A DNA stretch of 64,000 nucleotides from Acidobacteria bacterium OLB17 (lineage in GTDB: Bacteria; Acidobacteriota; Blastocatellia; Pyrinomonadales; Pyrinomonadaceae). The translations under genes were made by a program, and so were the position numbers. This document shows positions 1 through 7,677 of the stretch, piece by piece. Location: the NCBI GenBank assembly GCA_001567505.1, contig LLEU01000025.1, positions 120,743 to 184,742 on the forward strand. The letters run 5' to 3'. A model generated the notes under the pieces. That model was given only the letters and a program-made list of their open reading frames with translations. It ran no database searches and was not told the DNA's origin. Within the stretch, counting starts at the first letter, position 1; the number at the start of each line of letters is the position of its first letter.

Positions 1-203
1 CTTCGCGATGAGCCTAGTCTCCTTGCCAAGCCCTACATATTGTTTATAACGGTCCGCGTCGCATCAATAGATTGTGCTTGCGTTCTATTGCGATTTAGGA
101 GTAAATTTGCATTTTGAGCCTGTAAGGTCGACCGCGTGGGATATTTTAAGGCCGCGACAGCGTGCTTTGCAGGACGAACGACCATCGAAGGAGGAACCAC
201 AAT

Positions 204-764
204 TTGCTGACCGGACGCGTACTGCTATTGAACTTTTCGTATGAGCCGCTTGGCACGGTCGGCGTTGCACGCGCGGTCTGCCTTTGGTTTCGCGGTGCCG
301 TTTTTGTGGAAGAGAACGATGGCGACAATGTCCTGCATTCGCCCTCGACCGTCTTCCCTGTTCCGTCGGTCGTTCGCCTGCGACACTATATCCACCTACG
401 CCGCAAGAATAATGAGAATTCCATGAAGCGGGCGCGCATCTATATCCGCGATCGTTATCGATGCCAATATTGCGGCGAACATCGTCACGCGAAGGACCTG
501 ACGCTGGACCACATTCTTCCGCGCGCTCAAGGCGGCGAGCACACTCCTCAGAACCTCGTCACCGCTTGCGTCCGGTGCAACCAGCGAAAGGGCAACCGCA
601 CTCCAGAACAGGCTCGTATGCCGCTACTCACATCGCAAAAGCTACTTCGCCTCGGGCTGGACCACGTTCTGCTCTGCCACTATGCCGAATCTCGCCCTGA
701 GTGGAAAAAGTATCTCTTCATCGACGAAACCGGCGATGACGAAAGGCTCAAGGCCGTTGCATAG
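204..764 (+). CDS. HNH endonuclease family protein
   Basis: Predicted 186-residue HNH nuclease. A zinc-binding pair CQYC (Cys87, Cys90) precedes LDHILPRAQGG (Asp102-His103), then NLVTACVRCNQRKGNRTPEQA with the second pair Cys122/Cys125. This is the complete HNH fold with its metal ligands. About 80 N-terminal residues resemble the extension common in stand-alone bacterial HNH proteins. I chose the TTG at 204 because a full AAGGAGG lies at 188-194, nine bases upstream; the in-frame ATG at 162 has no such site. Such proteins are widespread, and their substrate is usually unknown. No methylase or partner gene is adjacent, so a restriction role cannot be claimed. Bases 1-203 upstream hold no gene I can support. 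Confidence 0.85.
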   Translation: MLTGRVLLLNFSYEPLGTVGVARAVCLWFRGAVFVEENDGDNVLHSPSTVFPVPSVVRLRHYIHLRRKNNENSMKRARIYIRDRYRCQYCGEHRHAKDLTLDHILPRAQGGEHTPQNLVTACVRCNQRKGNRTPEQARMPLLTSQKLLRLGLDHVLLCHYAESRPEWKKYLFIDETGDDERLKAVA

Positions 765-918
765 TCCTGCGGCGAACGTGACGACTTTTGGCGTGTGTGC
801 GAAGTTCTCTCTTTCGCGTTGAGTTCGGGTAATGATCTGATCCGTTGGAGGCTATTCTGTAGCATTCTGATCGTCAGTCCCAACAATTAGCTTCGGCATC
901 TCCAACCCTGCAAAGGCC

Positions 919-963
919 ATATCCCCACTTCAACAAAAATCCGATATCCCGACTCCAACAAAA
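919..963. repeat. Two-copy 20-bp direct repeat
   Basis: The 20-bp unit beginning ATATCCC at 919-938 recurs at 944-963 with two mismatches, so the start-to-start spacing is 25 bp. It lies in the 413-bp stretch (765-1177) between the HNH gene and arsR. That stretch has no gene and contains two further repeat groups, a promoter and a palindrome. No function is known. Confidence 0.6.
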
Positions 964-972
964 CAATTCGAT

Positions 973-1002
973 TTGACACGCCAGAGTTACCAATAGTAAT
1001 AT
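973..1002 (+). promoter_or_regulatory. Predicted sigma-70 promoter of arsR-arsM
   Basis: A consensus -35 TTGACA (973-978) is followed after 18 bp by TAATAT (997-1002). The -10 lies inside a perfect palindrome (996-1013), so a bound repressor would block initiation. The predicted transcript has a long leader of about 165 bases that includes the 16-bp tandem repeats. Confidence 0.6.
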
Positions 1003-1013
1003 TGCAATATTAC
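996..1013. promoter_or_regulatory. Perfect 18-bp palindrome, probable ArsR operator
   Basis: GTAATATTGCAATATTAC reads the same on both strands. It contains ATA-N6-TAT, the core spacing seen in several ArsR/SmtB operators, and covers the predicted -10. Assignment to the downstream ArsR is an inference from position. Confidence 0.6.
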
Positions 1014-1023
1014 AGATGGATGG

Positions 1024-1119
1024 CCGTGTGGTTAACATCCTGTGTGGTTAGCATACTGTGTAGTTTGCCTACCGTGTGATCGGAATACCGTGTGGTCAGC
1101 ATACTGTGTGTTTTGCATC
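1024..1119. repeat. Six tandem 16-bp imperfect repeats
   Basis: Six consecutive units of exactly 16 bp, close to CTGTGTGGTTAGCATA, run without spacers between the arsR promoter and gene. Every unit begins C(C/T)GTGT; the rest of the unit varies. They may be iteron-like protein-binding sites or a decaying minisatellite. Confidence 0.8.
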
Positions 1120-1137
1120 TTGATGGCGGCAGGAGCA

Positions 1138-1170
1138 CAGCCGGGACTCAACGAGCAGCCGGGACTCAAC
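1138..1170. repeat. Perfect 15-bp direct repeat next to the arsR start
   Basis: CAGCCGGGACTCAAC occurs at 1138-1152 and again at 1156-1170, eight bases before the arsR ATG at 1178. Because it occupies the place of a ribosome-binding site, no clear Shine-Dalgarno is visible for arsR. Confidence 0.7.
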
Positions 1171-1177
1171 TAGAGAT

Positions 1178-1510
1178 ATGGGGGCTTCAAAAACAGACCT
1201 ATTTAGCGACGAGCAGAATCTCATCGCGACGATCGCCAAGGCGCTTGGGCATCCGGCACGGGTCGCGATAATTGAGTATCTGCTCCGGGCTGAGGGTTGT
1301 ATCTGTATGGATATTGTTGATGAGGTGGGACTCTCGCAGCCAACGATATCTCAGCACCTTCGGGAGCTCAAGGATGCGGGCCTGATCAAAGGCAGCATCC
1401 GGCGGAACGCGATCTGTTACTGCATCGAGAAGGAGGCGCTCCTCAAGCTCCAAGGATATTTGGCAAGAATTACGAATAGAACGACAAAGGGAGGTTCACA
1501 AAAATGTTGA
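1178..1510 (+). CDS. arsR: ArsR-family metalloid-sensing repressor
   Basis: A 110-residue winged-helix repressor of the ArsR/SmtB family. The recognition helix is around SQPTISQHLRELKDAGLI (residues 53-70). A CIC pair (Cys41, Cys43) sits where ArsR proteins carry the ELCVC arsenite site, and a second pair Cys80/Cys82 plus Cys110 could complete a trithiolate site. In the family, As(III) binding releases the operator. The gene overlaps arsM by seven bases (ATGTTGA), implying one mRNA with coupled translation. A perfect palindrome over the predicted -10 (996-1013) is the likely operator, so autoregulation is expected. The sensed metal is inferred from the neighbour and the Cys pairs. Confidence 0.9.
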   Translation: MGASKTDLFSDEQNLIATIAKALGHPARVAIIEYLLRAEGCICMDIVDEVGLSQPTISQHLRELKDAGLIKGSIRRNAICYCIEKEALLKLQGYLARITNRTTKGGSQKC

Positions 1511-2340
1511 ATATAGAGGATCCGTCTCGGGTCAAGGAACTCGTACGGCAAAAGTATGGTGAGATCGCATCGCGGGATGTCGCCGAGAATCGAGCATCGT
1601 GCTGCGGCTCGGGCGCGTGCTCTGACGAGGTTTACAACATAATGACCGAGGATCACGACACCCTTGCGGGCTATGCACCCGAGGCCGATCTTGGGCTTGG
1701 ATGCGGGCTCCCTACGCAATTCGCAAAGATCGCGCCGGGCGACACGGTCATTGATCTTGGGAGCGGTGCCGGGAACGACTGTTTCATCGCTCGATATGCG
1801 GTCGGAGAAACAGGCACGGTCATTGGCATCGATTTCACGGACGCGATGCTCGATCGGGCACGCGAGAACGCTGATAAACTCGGATACTCGAACGTCGAGT
1901 TCCGAAAGGGTGACATTGAGAATTTGCCGGTCGAAGACGACTTCGCTGATGTCATCGTAAGCAACTGCGTTCTGAACCTTGTACCGAACAAAAAGAAGGT
2001 CTTCGAGGAGATCTTTCGTACGCTAAAGCCCGGCGGGCATTTCAGTATCTCGGACATCGTCGTTTCAGGCGAACTGCCGGCGGCCGTCAGGAATGCTGCC
2101 GAGATGTATGCAGGATGCGTCTCCGGTGCGGTCTCGCGAGACACTTATCTCGATGCGATCCGGACAAGCGGATTTGCGAACATCACCGTGCAAAAAGAAC
2201 GGAAGATCGAGATCCCGGACGACATACTAAAGCGATACTTGAGTGATGCCGAACTGGCGGCCTTGAAACAGGCTGATGTCGGTGTGTATAGTTTGACGGT
2301 TTACGCAGATAAGCCGGCCGATCCACACTCGGCCGCGTAG
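1504..2340 (+). CDS. arsM: Arsenite S-adenosylmethionine methyltransferase
   Basis: 278 residues. The SAM-binding motif DLGSGAGND is at 84-92, followed by GIDFTDAML (108-116) and LKPGGHFSISD. Conserved thiols expected for As(III) binding are present: the N-terminal cluster SCCGSGAC (Cys33, Cys34, Cys39), Cys67 in LGLGCGLP, Cys155 in NCVLNLVP and Cys205 in AGCVSGA. ArsM methylates arsenite to mono-, di- and trimethylated forms in the cytoplasm, detoxifying it through volatile products. A good ribosome-binding site AAGGGAGG precedes the ATG. Together with arsR it forms a minimal two-gene operon with no efflux pump (arsB/acr3) or reductase nearby. Confidence 0.93.
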   Translation: MLNIEDPSRVKELVRQKYGEIASRDVAENRASCCGSGACSDEVYNIMTEDHDTLAGYAPEADLGLGCGLPTQFAKIAPGDTVIDLGSGAGNDCFIARYAVGETGTVIGIDFTDAMLDRARENADKLGYSNVEFRKGDIENLPVEDDFADVIVSNCVLNLVPNKKKVFEEIFRTLKPGGHFSISDIVVSGELPAAVRNAAEMYAGCVSGAVSRDTYLDAIRTSGFANITVQKERKIEIPDDILKRYLSDAELAALKQADVGVYSLTVYADKPADPHSAA

Positions 2341-2362
2341 GAACGGACAACGCCGGGATCGA

Positions 2363-2794
2363 ATGGATTACGCGCCGACACAGAGCTATTCTACTGACGA
2401 CGATATATTTCGCCTCGTCGAACGATTCGAGAACTGTTCGATCCCTCGTGATGAGTGGAAGCATCGCGAACACGTTCTCGTCGCTCTTGTTTATGTTTCG
2501 AAATTTGACCTGCCCGCTGCAACGGAAAAGATGCGTCGCGGCATCTTACGTTTGCTCGAACACGGCTTTGGCGTCGATCTTGGCGTCGAGATGCCTTACC
2601 ACGAAACGCTCACCATTTTTTGGATGAATGCGGTTCACGATCTTTGGAAAGAACGTCGGCAGCTTCCGCTTGCCGAGATCGCACGCGAGGCGGCCGAGCT
2701 ACTCGACAAGGACCTTCCGCTGCGGTCTTATTCGCGGGAGCTGCTGTTTTCCGAAGAGGCGAGAAAGACATTCGTGGGGCCGGATCTTATCTGA
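2363..2794 (+). CDS. Conserved hypothetical protein with His-rich motifs
   Basis: 143 residues; I cannot name a family. It is soluble and mostly helical, without signal peptide or membrane segment. Noticeable motifs are EWKHREHVLVALVYV (a WxHxxH pair near residues 32-36) and MPYHETLTIFW near residue 77. Similar HxxH and YHETLT arrangements occur in uncharacterised bacterial proteins and could bind a metal, but no catalytic role is known to me. It begins 22 bases after arsM, so it may be co-transcribed with the arsenic operon, although no shared function is evident. Confidence 0.7.
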   Translation: MDYAPTQSYSTDDDIFRLVERFENCSIPRDEWKHREHVLVALVYVSKFDLPAATEKMRRGILRLLEHGFGVDLGVEMPYHETLTIFWMNAVHDLWKERRQLPLAEIAREAAELLDKDLPLRSYSRELLFSEEARKTFVGPDLI

Positions 2795-2840
2795 CAGATC
2801 GGATCGGCGGCACGCGGCCTTCGAGCGATAGCGAGGCTGT

Positions 2841-3650
2841 ATGTTAAGATCGAAGCTGCTCCCTTTCCTTACCGTTATTTTGTTGGTCGCTCTCTCGGTC
2901 GCGGTCCACGCACAGGACGACGGCGACGATGAAGATGACGATGATGATCAGGCATCTAGCGTCGCACAGTGCCTCGCTCCGGCGTCCTTCCTGTTCGATG
3001 AGGTGATCTACAGCGACACAGTGCGGCTCGAAAAGGTGATCCGCGATTTTCGCGAAAAGTTATATTCGCTCCCTCCCAAAGCACGAGGCATTATCTACGT
3101 TTATGGCGGACGCGAGACGGCCTTTGATGAGGTCGAAAAGATGACCGCGAGCGTCAAAGCAAAAGTCATTCTCGGTATGGGATCCAGCGAGAAGCTCACG
3201 TTCCTTGACGGCGGCTATCGGGAAAATGCAACGGTCGTTTTTACGATCCGGCCGCTCGACTGCAGCACGCCTTACGGGTCACGTTCTGAGGTCGATCTCG
3301 AAGGCCTCCAGTTCAAAGAGTTCCCTGTTGAAGAAACAGTGCGGCTTTCTAACGAGCTTCTGGAGAAGCAAGTAGAAACGGATGTTTTTGGCACTTGTCC
3401 GGGTGTTGCAAGAACGCTGGGAATGTGCTCACAACAGAAAGAGGTTCGCGTACTGGTGGCGGTCGATAAGGAAGGAAAGGTCAGGTTCGCCCGCGGCGTT
3501 GACGCATTGCAGTTCTTTTCGCAGGCGGCGTCCAATGCGGCCAAGCTTTGGAAATTTCGTCCGTTTCTCGTCGCGGGTGCGCCAAAGAACGTTGTGGGTG
3601 TTATTGTAGTAAGGTTCCCCGCGGTTACGAGCGGTTGGAACGACGATTAA
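2841..3650 (+). CDS. Secreted protein with acidic N-terminus and TonB-C-like domain
   Basis: 269 residues. A signal peptide (residues 1-24, ending VHAQ) is followed directly by a strongly acidic run, DDGDDEDDDDDQ. The middle region has a beta-alpha pattern (IIYVYGGRETAFDEVEKM) reminiscent of OmpA-like or periplasmic sensor domains. The last about 80 residues (VLVAVDKEGKVRFARG, then AASNAAKLWKFRPF) match the pattern of a TonB C-terminal domain, which usually binds outer-membrane receptors or acts as a stand-alone periplasmic module. The TonB anchor and Pro-rich spacer are absent, so it is not a classical TonB. Its stop overlaps the cysS start by one base. Confidence 0.7.
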   Translation: MLRSKLLPFLTVILLVALSVAVHAQDDGDDEDDDDDQASSVAQCLAPASFLFDEVIYSDTVRLEKVIRDFREKLYSLPPKARGIIYVYGGRETAFDEVEKMTASVKAKVILGMGSSEKLTFLDGGYRENATVVFTIRPLDCSTPYGSRSEVDLEGLQFKEFPVEETVRLSNELLEKQVETDVFGTCPGVARTLGMCSQQKEVRVLVAVDKEGKVRFARGVDALQFFSQAASNAAKLWKFRPFLVAGAPKNVVGVIVVRFPAVTSGWNDD

Positions 3651-5053
3651 TGCTCAAACTTTTTAATACACTTTCGCGACAGCTTGAAGAATTCGTGCCG
3701 CTCGAGGCTGGCAAAGTGCGGATGTATATCTGCGGCCCGACGGTCTGGAATTTTGCGCACATTGGGAACTTCCGAACCTTCATTTTCGGTGACATCCTGC
3801 GGCGGTATTTGAAATACAAAGGGTTCGAAATGACGCACGTCTTTAACCTTACGGATATCGACGACCGCATCATTAACGAGGCGGCCAAACGGAATATCTC
3901 GATCGGCGAGTTTACCGCGCCGTATATTGAGTATTTCTGGGAAGATTTCGACGCGCTCGGCAATGAGCGGCCGGAAGTAACACCTCGCGCCACCGAACAC
4001 ATCGCCGAGATGATCGACATCATCGCAAAACTTATCGAGAACGGCCGCGCGTACGAATCCGACGGTTCGATCTATTATCGGATCGCGGCCTTCCCCGAGT
4101 ACGGCAAACTTTCGAAGATCAGTTTTGAGGGCAATATCGCGGGTGCTAGCGAACGCGTTGATACGGACAAATACGAGAAAGAGGATGCTCGTGATTTCGC
4201 CCTTTGGAAACTCGTCGGCGCAGACGAAGAGCCGGGATGGGACGCACCATTCGGACGCGGCCGTCCGGGATGGCACATCGAATGTTCGGCGATGTCGATG
4301 AAGTATCTCGGCGAGACGTTCGACCTGCATGCGGGCGGCATGGACCTGCAATTCCCGCATCACGAGAATGAGATCGCGCAAAGCGAAGGTGCGACCGGCA
4401 AGCTCTTCTCAAAATATTGGGTACACAGCGAATTCCTGAAGATCGACGATGTCACTATGTCGAAATCGAAGGGAAACTTCTTCACGTTCCGCGACCTTCG
4501 CGAACAAGGATATTCGCCGCTTGCCATCCGCTACCTGCTCCTCTCGGTTCCCTACCGAAAACAGCTCAACTTCACTTTTGAGGGCCTGAAGGCGGCTGAA
4601 TCGACGACCGAGCGGCTGCGAAACTTTCGGCAGCTCGTCCGCGAGGCTCGGATACCTGAAGCTCCGGCTGATACAAGGGCGATTGATGCGGTTTCTGCGG
4701 CGATGAAGGCGTTCGAGGCTGCGATGGATGATGATCTGAACACGGCCGCCGCACTTGCCGCCGTCCACGACATGGTCCGTGAGGTCAACACGATCCTTGC
4801 GGCCGACGGCCTAACAACGGAAGGAAAAGCCGCAGCACTCGAAGCGATCGAAAAGATCGACTCCGTTCTCGGCATTTTTGGCAAGGAAGATTGCGGCCTT
4901 CTTGATGAAGAGATCGATGCTCTGATCGCCGAGAGGCAGGAAGCTCGACGGCGGCGGAACTTCGCTCGCTCGGACGAGATCCGCGACGAACTCGCCGCAA
5001 AAGGGATCATCATCGAGGACACGAAGGACGGAATGCGTTGGCGCCGAAAATGA
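3650..5053 (+). CDS. cysS: Cysteinyl-tRNA synthetase
   Basis: 467 residues, the usual size. A class I synthetase that charges tRNA-Cys in the cytoplasm. The HIGH-type motif HIGN is at 37-40 and TMSKSK at 269-274. Zinc and cysteine-recognition residues are visible: Cys28 in YICGPT, Cys in HIECSAM, and the His pair in LQFPHHENE. I chose the ATG at 3650 (MLKLFNTLSR) because the protein aligns from there with the family and it overlaps the upstream stop (TAATG). The longer reading frame starting at 3548 is not needed. It converges with cysteine dioxygenase, leaving four bases between the stops. Confidence 0.97.
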   Translation: MLKLFNTLSRQLEEFVPLEAGKVRMYICGPTVWNFAHIGNFRTFIFGDILRRYLKYKGFEMTHVFNLTDIDDRIINEAAKRNISIGEFTAPYIEYFWEDFDALGNERPEVTPRATEHIAEMIDIIAKLIENGRAYESDGSIYYRIAAFPEYGKLSKISFEGNIAGASERVDTDKYEKEDARDFALWKLVGADEEPGWDAPFGRGRPGWHIECSAMSMKYLGETFDLHAGGMDLQFPHHENEIAQSEGATGKLFSKYWVHSEFLKIDDVTMSKSKGNFFTFRDLREQGYSPLAIRYLLLSVPYRKQLNFTFEGLKAAESTTERLRNFRQLVREARIPEAPADTRAIDAVSAAMKAFEAAMDDDLNTAAALAAVHDMVREVNTILAADGLTTEGKAAALEAIEKIDSVLGIFGKEDCGLLDEEIDALIAERQEARRRRNFARSDEIRDELAAKGIIIEDTKDGMRWRRK

Positions 5054-5057
5054 ACGG

Positions 5058-5639
5058 CTAGCGTGACGCCGTTACGCCGGGACAGAGCTCGCCGTTGATG
5101 CTCGAATATTTCAGAAGCACTTCTTTGTATGTGTCGGTGTCGCGGCAATACGAGAGGCAGCGGTCATAGGGCTTTGAGTAAATATGTATGCTGACCGCCC
5201 GTTCGTCGAATTCGGCAAGATTCAGGACCTGATGTATCGGCTCCTCGAGATCGACCTTCGCCGCAAGGCAATCCTTCAATTCAAAGGTCTCTGTCTCGCG
5301 AAGTTTGCATCTGCGCTGTGATTCATCGATCTCTTCGACGGCGAAATTCAGCCCGCGGAGGCGTCCCACAGGCACCATCATCCAGCACTTCTGGTCCCAG
5401 TGGTTGTGAACCGGCGAGATCTGCCCTTTTTCCCAACAGATCGCGAGCATCTCAAAGCGATCGTCCTTGTAAACAAGGTTACGTGTATAGAAATCCGGGC
5501 TCCAGAAAAAATAGGGCTCGAGCGACTCGATCGTTACGGGATTCTTGGCCAGGAATTCGTAAACATTGTCTGTCACGAACTCTTCGTCCGGGATCGATCT
5601 GAGGCCTTCAACGAGGTCTAAAACAGGGATCGGCTGCAT
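5058..5639 (-). CDS. cdo: Cysteine dioxygenase type I
   Basis: 193-residue cupin that oxidises cysteine to cysteine sulfinate using Fe(II) and O2. Iron ligands are His78 and His80 (PVHNHWDQKCW) and His136 (EEPIHQVLN). Cys85 and Tyr154 (HIYSKPYDRC) are positioned as the pair that forms the Cys-Tyr thioether cofactor of the mammalian enzyme; many bacterial homologues lack that Cys. The gene runs tail to tail with cysS, and dsbD follows upstream on the same strand with a two-base gap, so cdo is probably the second gene of a dsbD-cdo transcript. Confidence 0.92.
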   Translation of the reverse strand: MQPIPVLDLVEGLRSIPDEEFVTDNVYEFLAKNPVTIESLEPYFFWSPDFYTRNLVYKDDRFEMLAICWEKGQISPVHNHWDQKCWMMVPVGRLRGLNFAVEEIDESQRRCKLRETETFELKDCLAAKVDLEEPIHQVLNLAEFDERAVSIHIYSKPYDRCLSYCRDTDTYKEVLLKYSSINGELCPGVTASR

Positions 5640-5642
5640 AGG

Positions 5643-7526
5643 CTAATTCTTCTTTGATTCGCGTAAAAAGTCAATGAATTCAGACGGGTTTCTTGTCAGG
5701 CCCGGAAAGGTCGCGCGCGTCCGTCCTTCGGCGTCGATTATCGCGTAGAACGGCATCGCTACGGTGCCAAAACGCTCTTCCTCGAAACGCTGCTGTTTTT
5801 CATACACCTCGCCCGATCCGTCCGTATAAAGTTTTGCAAGGACGAAGCGGCCAAGTTCTTTCCTTACGTCCTCACGCGGGAACATATTTGCCTCCATCCA
5901 GCGGCAATTCGTGCAGGTGTAGCCCGTAAAATCAATAAAAACCGGCTTCCCTTCGGCCCGCGCTTTCGCCATGGCGGCTTCAAGGTCGTTCTCGATCCAT
6001 TTCGGTTCGTCCTTCGGCGAAAAGAGTTGAGGCTCGCCCGCCTTTGCCGGAGGCAGAAAAGACTCGACCTCGCCAAGTCTCGCACCGAAAAGGCCGGTCA
6101 AAAGATAGAACGCGACCGCAAAGCTTGCGATCGAGGCCATAAGCCTGACGGCCCCGAGCTTTTCCGGCCTCGGGTCATGCGAGAGTTGAAACTTTCCAAG
6201 CAGATAAACGGCAAGGACGATAAAGATAGCGATCCAGATCGCGAGGACCACCGGACGCGTAAAGATCCCCCAATGCCACACGAGATCCGCGTTCGAGAGG
6301 AATTTCATCGCGGCCGCCACTTCTAGAAAGCCCATCGCGACCTTTACCGAATTCATCCAGCCGCCGGAACGCGGAAGCTGGTTGACGAGCTGCGGCGCAA
6401 GGGCAAGCACAAAGAACGGCAGTGCAAAGACCACCGAAAATGCGAGCATCCCGACGAGCGGCATCCGCCAGTTCCCTTGTGACGCAGAAACAAGGATCGT
6501 GCCGACGAACGGCGACGTGCAGGTCAAGGAAGTAAGCGTGAACGTCAGTCCCATCAGCAATGCACCTACAACACCGCTGCCTTTCCCTTCCTCCTGCCGT
6601 GTCAGGGCGTCGAGTTTCGTCAGAACGCCGGACGGTATCGCGATCTCATACGCGCCGAAAAGATTGAACGCAAAAAAGAGGAATATCGCCGTAATGAGGA
6701 GGTTTACCCACGGGTTTGCGGCAAGGAGATTGACGCCCGCCGCCCCCATAAATATCGCAAGCAGCATTCCGGCGGCCGTGAATGTCGCGATGATCCCGAA
6801 TGAATAGATGAGCGCAAGCTTGACCGAATGTGAGCGGCTGCCGCCGGAGTGGTTCGCGAAATAGGAGACCGTGATCGGGATCATCGGGAAGACGCACGGC
6901 GTCAGCAGCGAGAGCGCACCTAGCGTGATCGCAAGCCAAATGAACGGCCAGATATCCTGCGGCAGTGTCGAGGCGTTTGTCGGCGGCGGCTGCACCGAAG
7001 TTTCAACTGGATCGTCGGTCGATGTCGAGGACTTCGTAACGCGTTCTGCACCCGAGAGTGTCACGCGCATCGTACGCGGCGGCAGGCAAAGTGTATCGTT
7101 GCAGGCCTGAAAACGAACGTCCAACGCGATCTGTTCGAGCTTTGCATCGACACCGCCCGCAAGCGGCACCACGAACTTCGCTTCGCTCGTGAACGACCGC
7201 GTCTCAAGCGGTTTGCCATCTACCGTAAAATTCGGATCCGGCCTGACGATCGGTTTCGGACTTTTGATATCGCCGTCGATCTTCCAGGGTGAATCCGTTC
7301 CCGCCTTTATCGTCGTTGCGACCGGCCCGCCCGCGGGTTGGTCAAGTGCGTAAAGATGCCAGCCTTCGTCTATATTCGCGATGAGCGCGGCGTCGATCCG
7401 GCTTCCCTTTTCGCTCTTTTGAACACTCGCAGGCGCGGCCTCAAGACGCCACTTGACAGGATCCTGCGCAAGGGCCGCGGATGCCGCAAGAAGTATCAGT
7501 ATGGGAAGTAGAAAAAAACGCGTCAT
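5643..7526 (-). CDS. dsbD: Thiol:disulfide interchange protein DsbD
   Basis: 627 residues from the ATG at 7526 (MTRFFLLPILILL), which begins a clean signal peptide ending ALAQ; a longer in-frame start at 7565 would bury it. Three parts are visible. The periplasmic alpha-domain has the pair in FQACNDTLCLPP. The membrane beta-domain has about eight helices, with Cys in LLTPCVFPMIP and SLTCTSPFVG. The C-terminal thioredoxin-like domain carries CTNC (538-541). DsbD moves electrons from cytoplasmic thioredoxin to periplasmic reductases. It is transcribed divergently from pdhA and upstream of cdo. Confidence 0.93.
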   Translation of the reverse strand: MTRFFLLPILILLAASAALAQDPVKWRLEAAPASVQKSEKGSRIDAALIANIDEGWHLYALDQPAGGPVATTIKAGTDSPWKIDGDIKSPKPIVRPDPNFTVDGKPLETRSFTSEAKFVVPLAGGVDAKLEQIALDVRFQACNDTLCLPPRTMRVTLSGAERVTKSSTSTDDPVETSVQPPPTNASTLPQDIWPFIWLAITLGALSLLTPCVFPMIPITVSYFANHSGGSRSHSVKLALIYSFGIIATFTAAGMLLAIFMGAAGVNLLAANPWVNLLITAIFLFFAFNLFGAYEIAIPSGVLTKLDALTRQEEGKGSGVVGALLMGLTFTLTSLTCTSPFVGTILVSASQGNWRMPLVGMLAFSVVFALPFFVLALAPQLVNQLPRSGGWMNSVKVAMGFLEVAAAMKFLSNADLVWHWGIFTRPVVLAIWIAIFIVLAVYLLGKFQLSHDPRPEKLGAVRLMASIASFAVAFYLLTGLFGARLGEVESFLPPAKAGEPQLFSPKDEPKWIENDLEAAMAKARAEGKPVFIDFTGYTCTNCRWMEANMFPREDVRKELGRFVLAKLYTDGSGEVYEKQQRFEEERFGTVAMPFYAIIDAEGRTRATFPGLTRNPSEFIDFLRESKKN

Positions 7527-7587
7527 ACGGCCGAAAATCACACTATACCAAGTTTCTCCGAACACCGCTCACTTTGCCGTTCCATTT

Positions 7588-7616
7588 TTGCAGTTCTCGG
7601 CGCGGTCTCCTATAAT
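7588..7616 (+). promoter_or_regulatory. Predicted sigma-70 promoter of the pdh operon
   Basis: TTGCAG (7588-7593), 17-bp spacer, perfect TATAAT (7611-7616). The start would be near 7623, giving a leader of about 55 bases to the pdhA TTG. It lies in the 151-bp divergent region shared with dsbD. Confidence 0.7.
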
Positions 7617-7677
7617 GGAATGTTCGGGCATCTTATTTATTTTTGCCGATTTACAAGGATTGAGGGAGGATGACATC

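Noticed and set aside
1..203. End of an upstream gene or a small antisense gene
   Set aside because: Short frames here lack ribosome-binding sites and recognisable products; nothing can be supported.
1024..1119. CRISPR array
   Set aside because: The 16-bp units abut each other without spacers and are imperfect; no cas gene is present.
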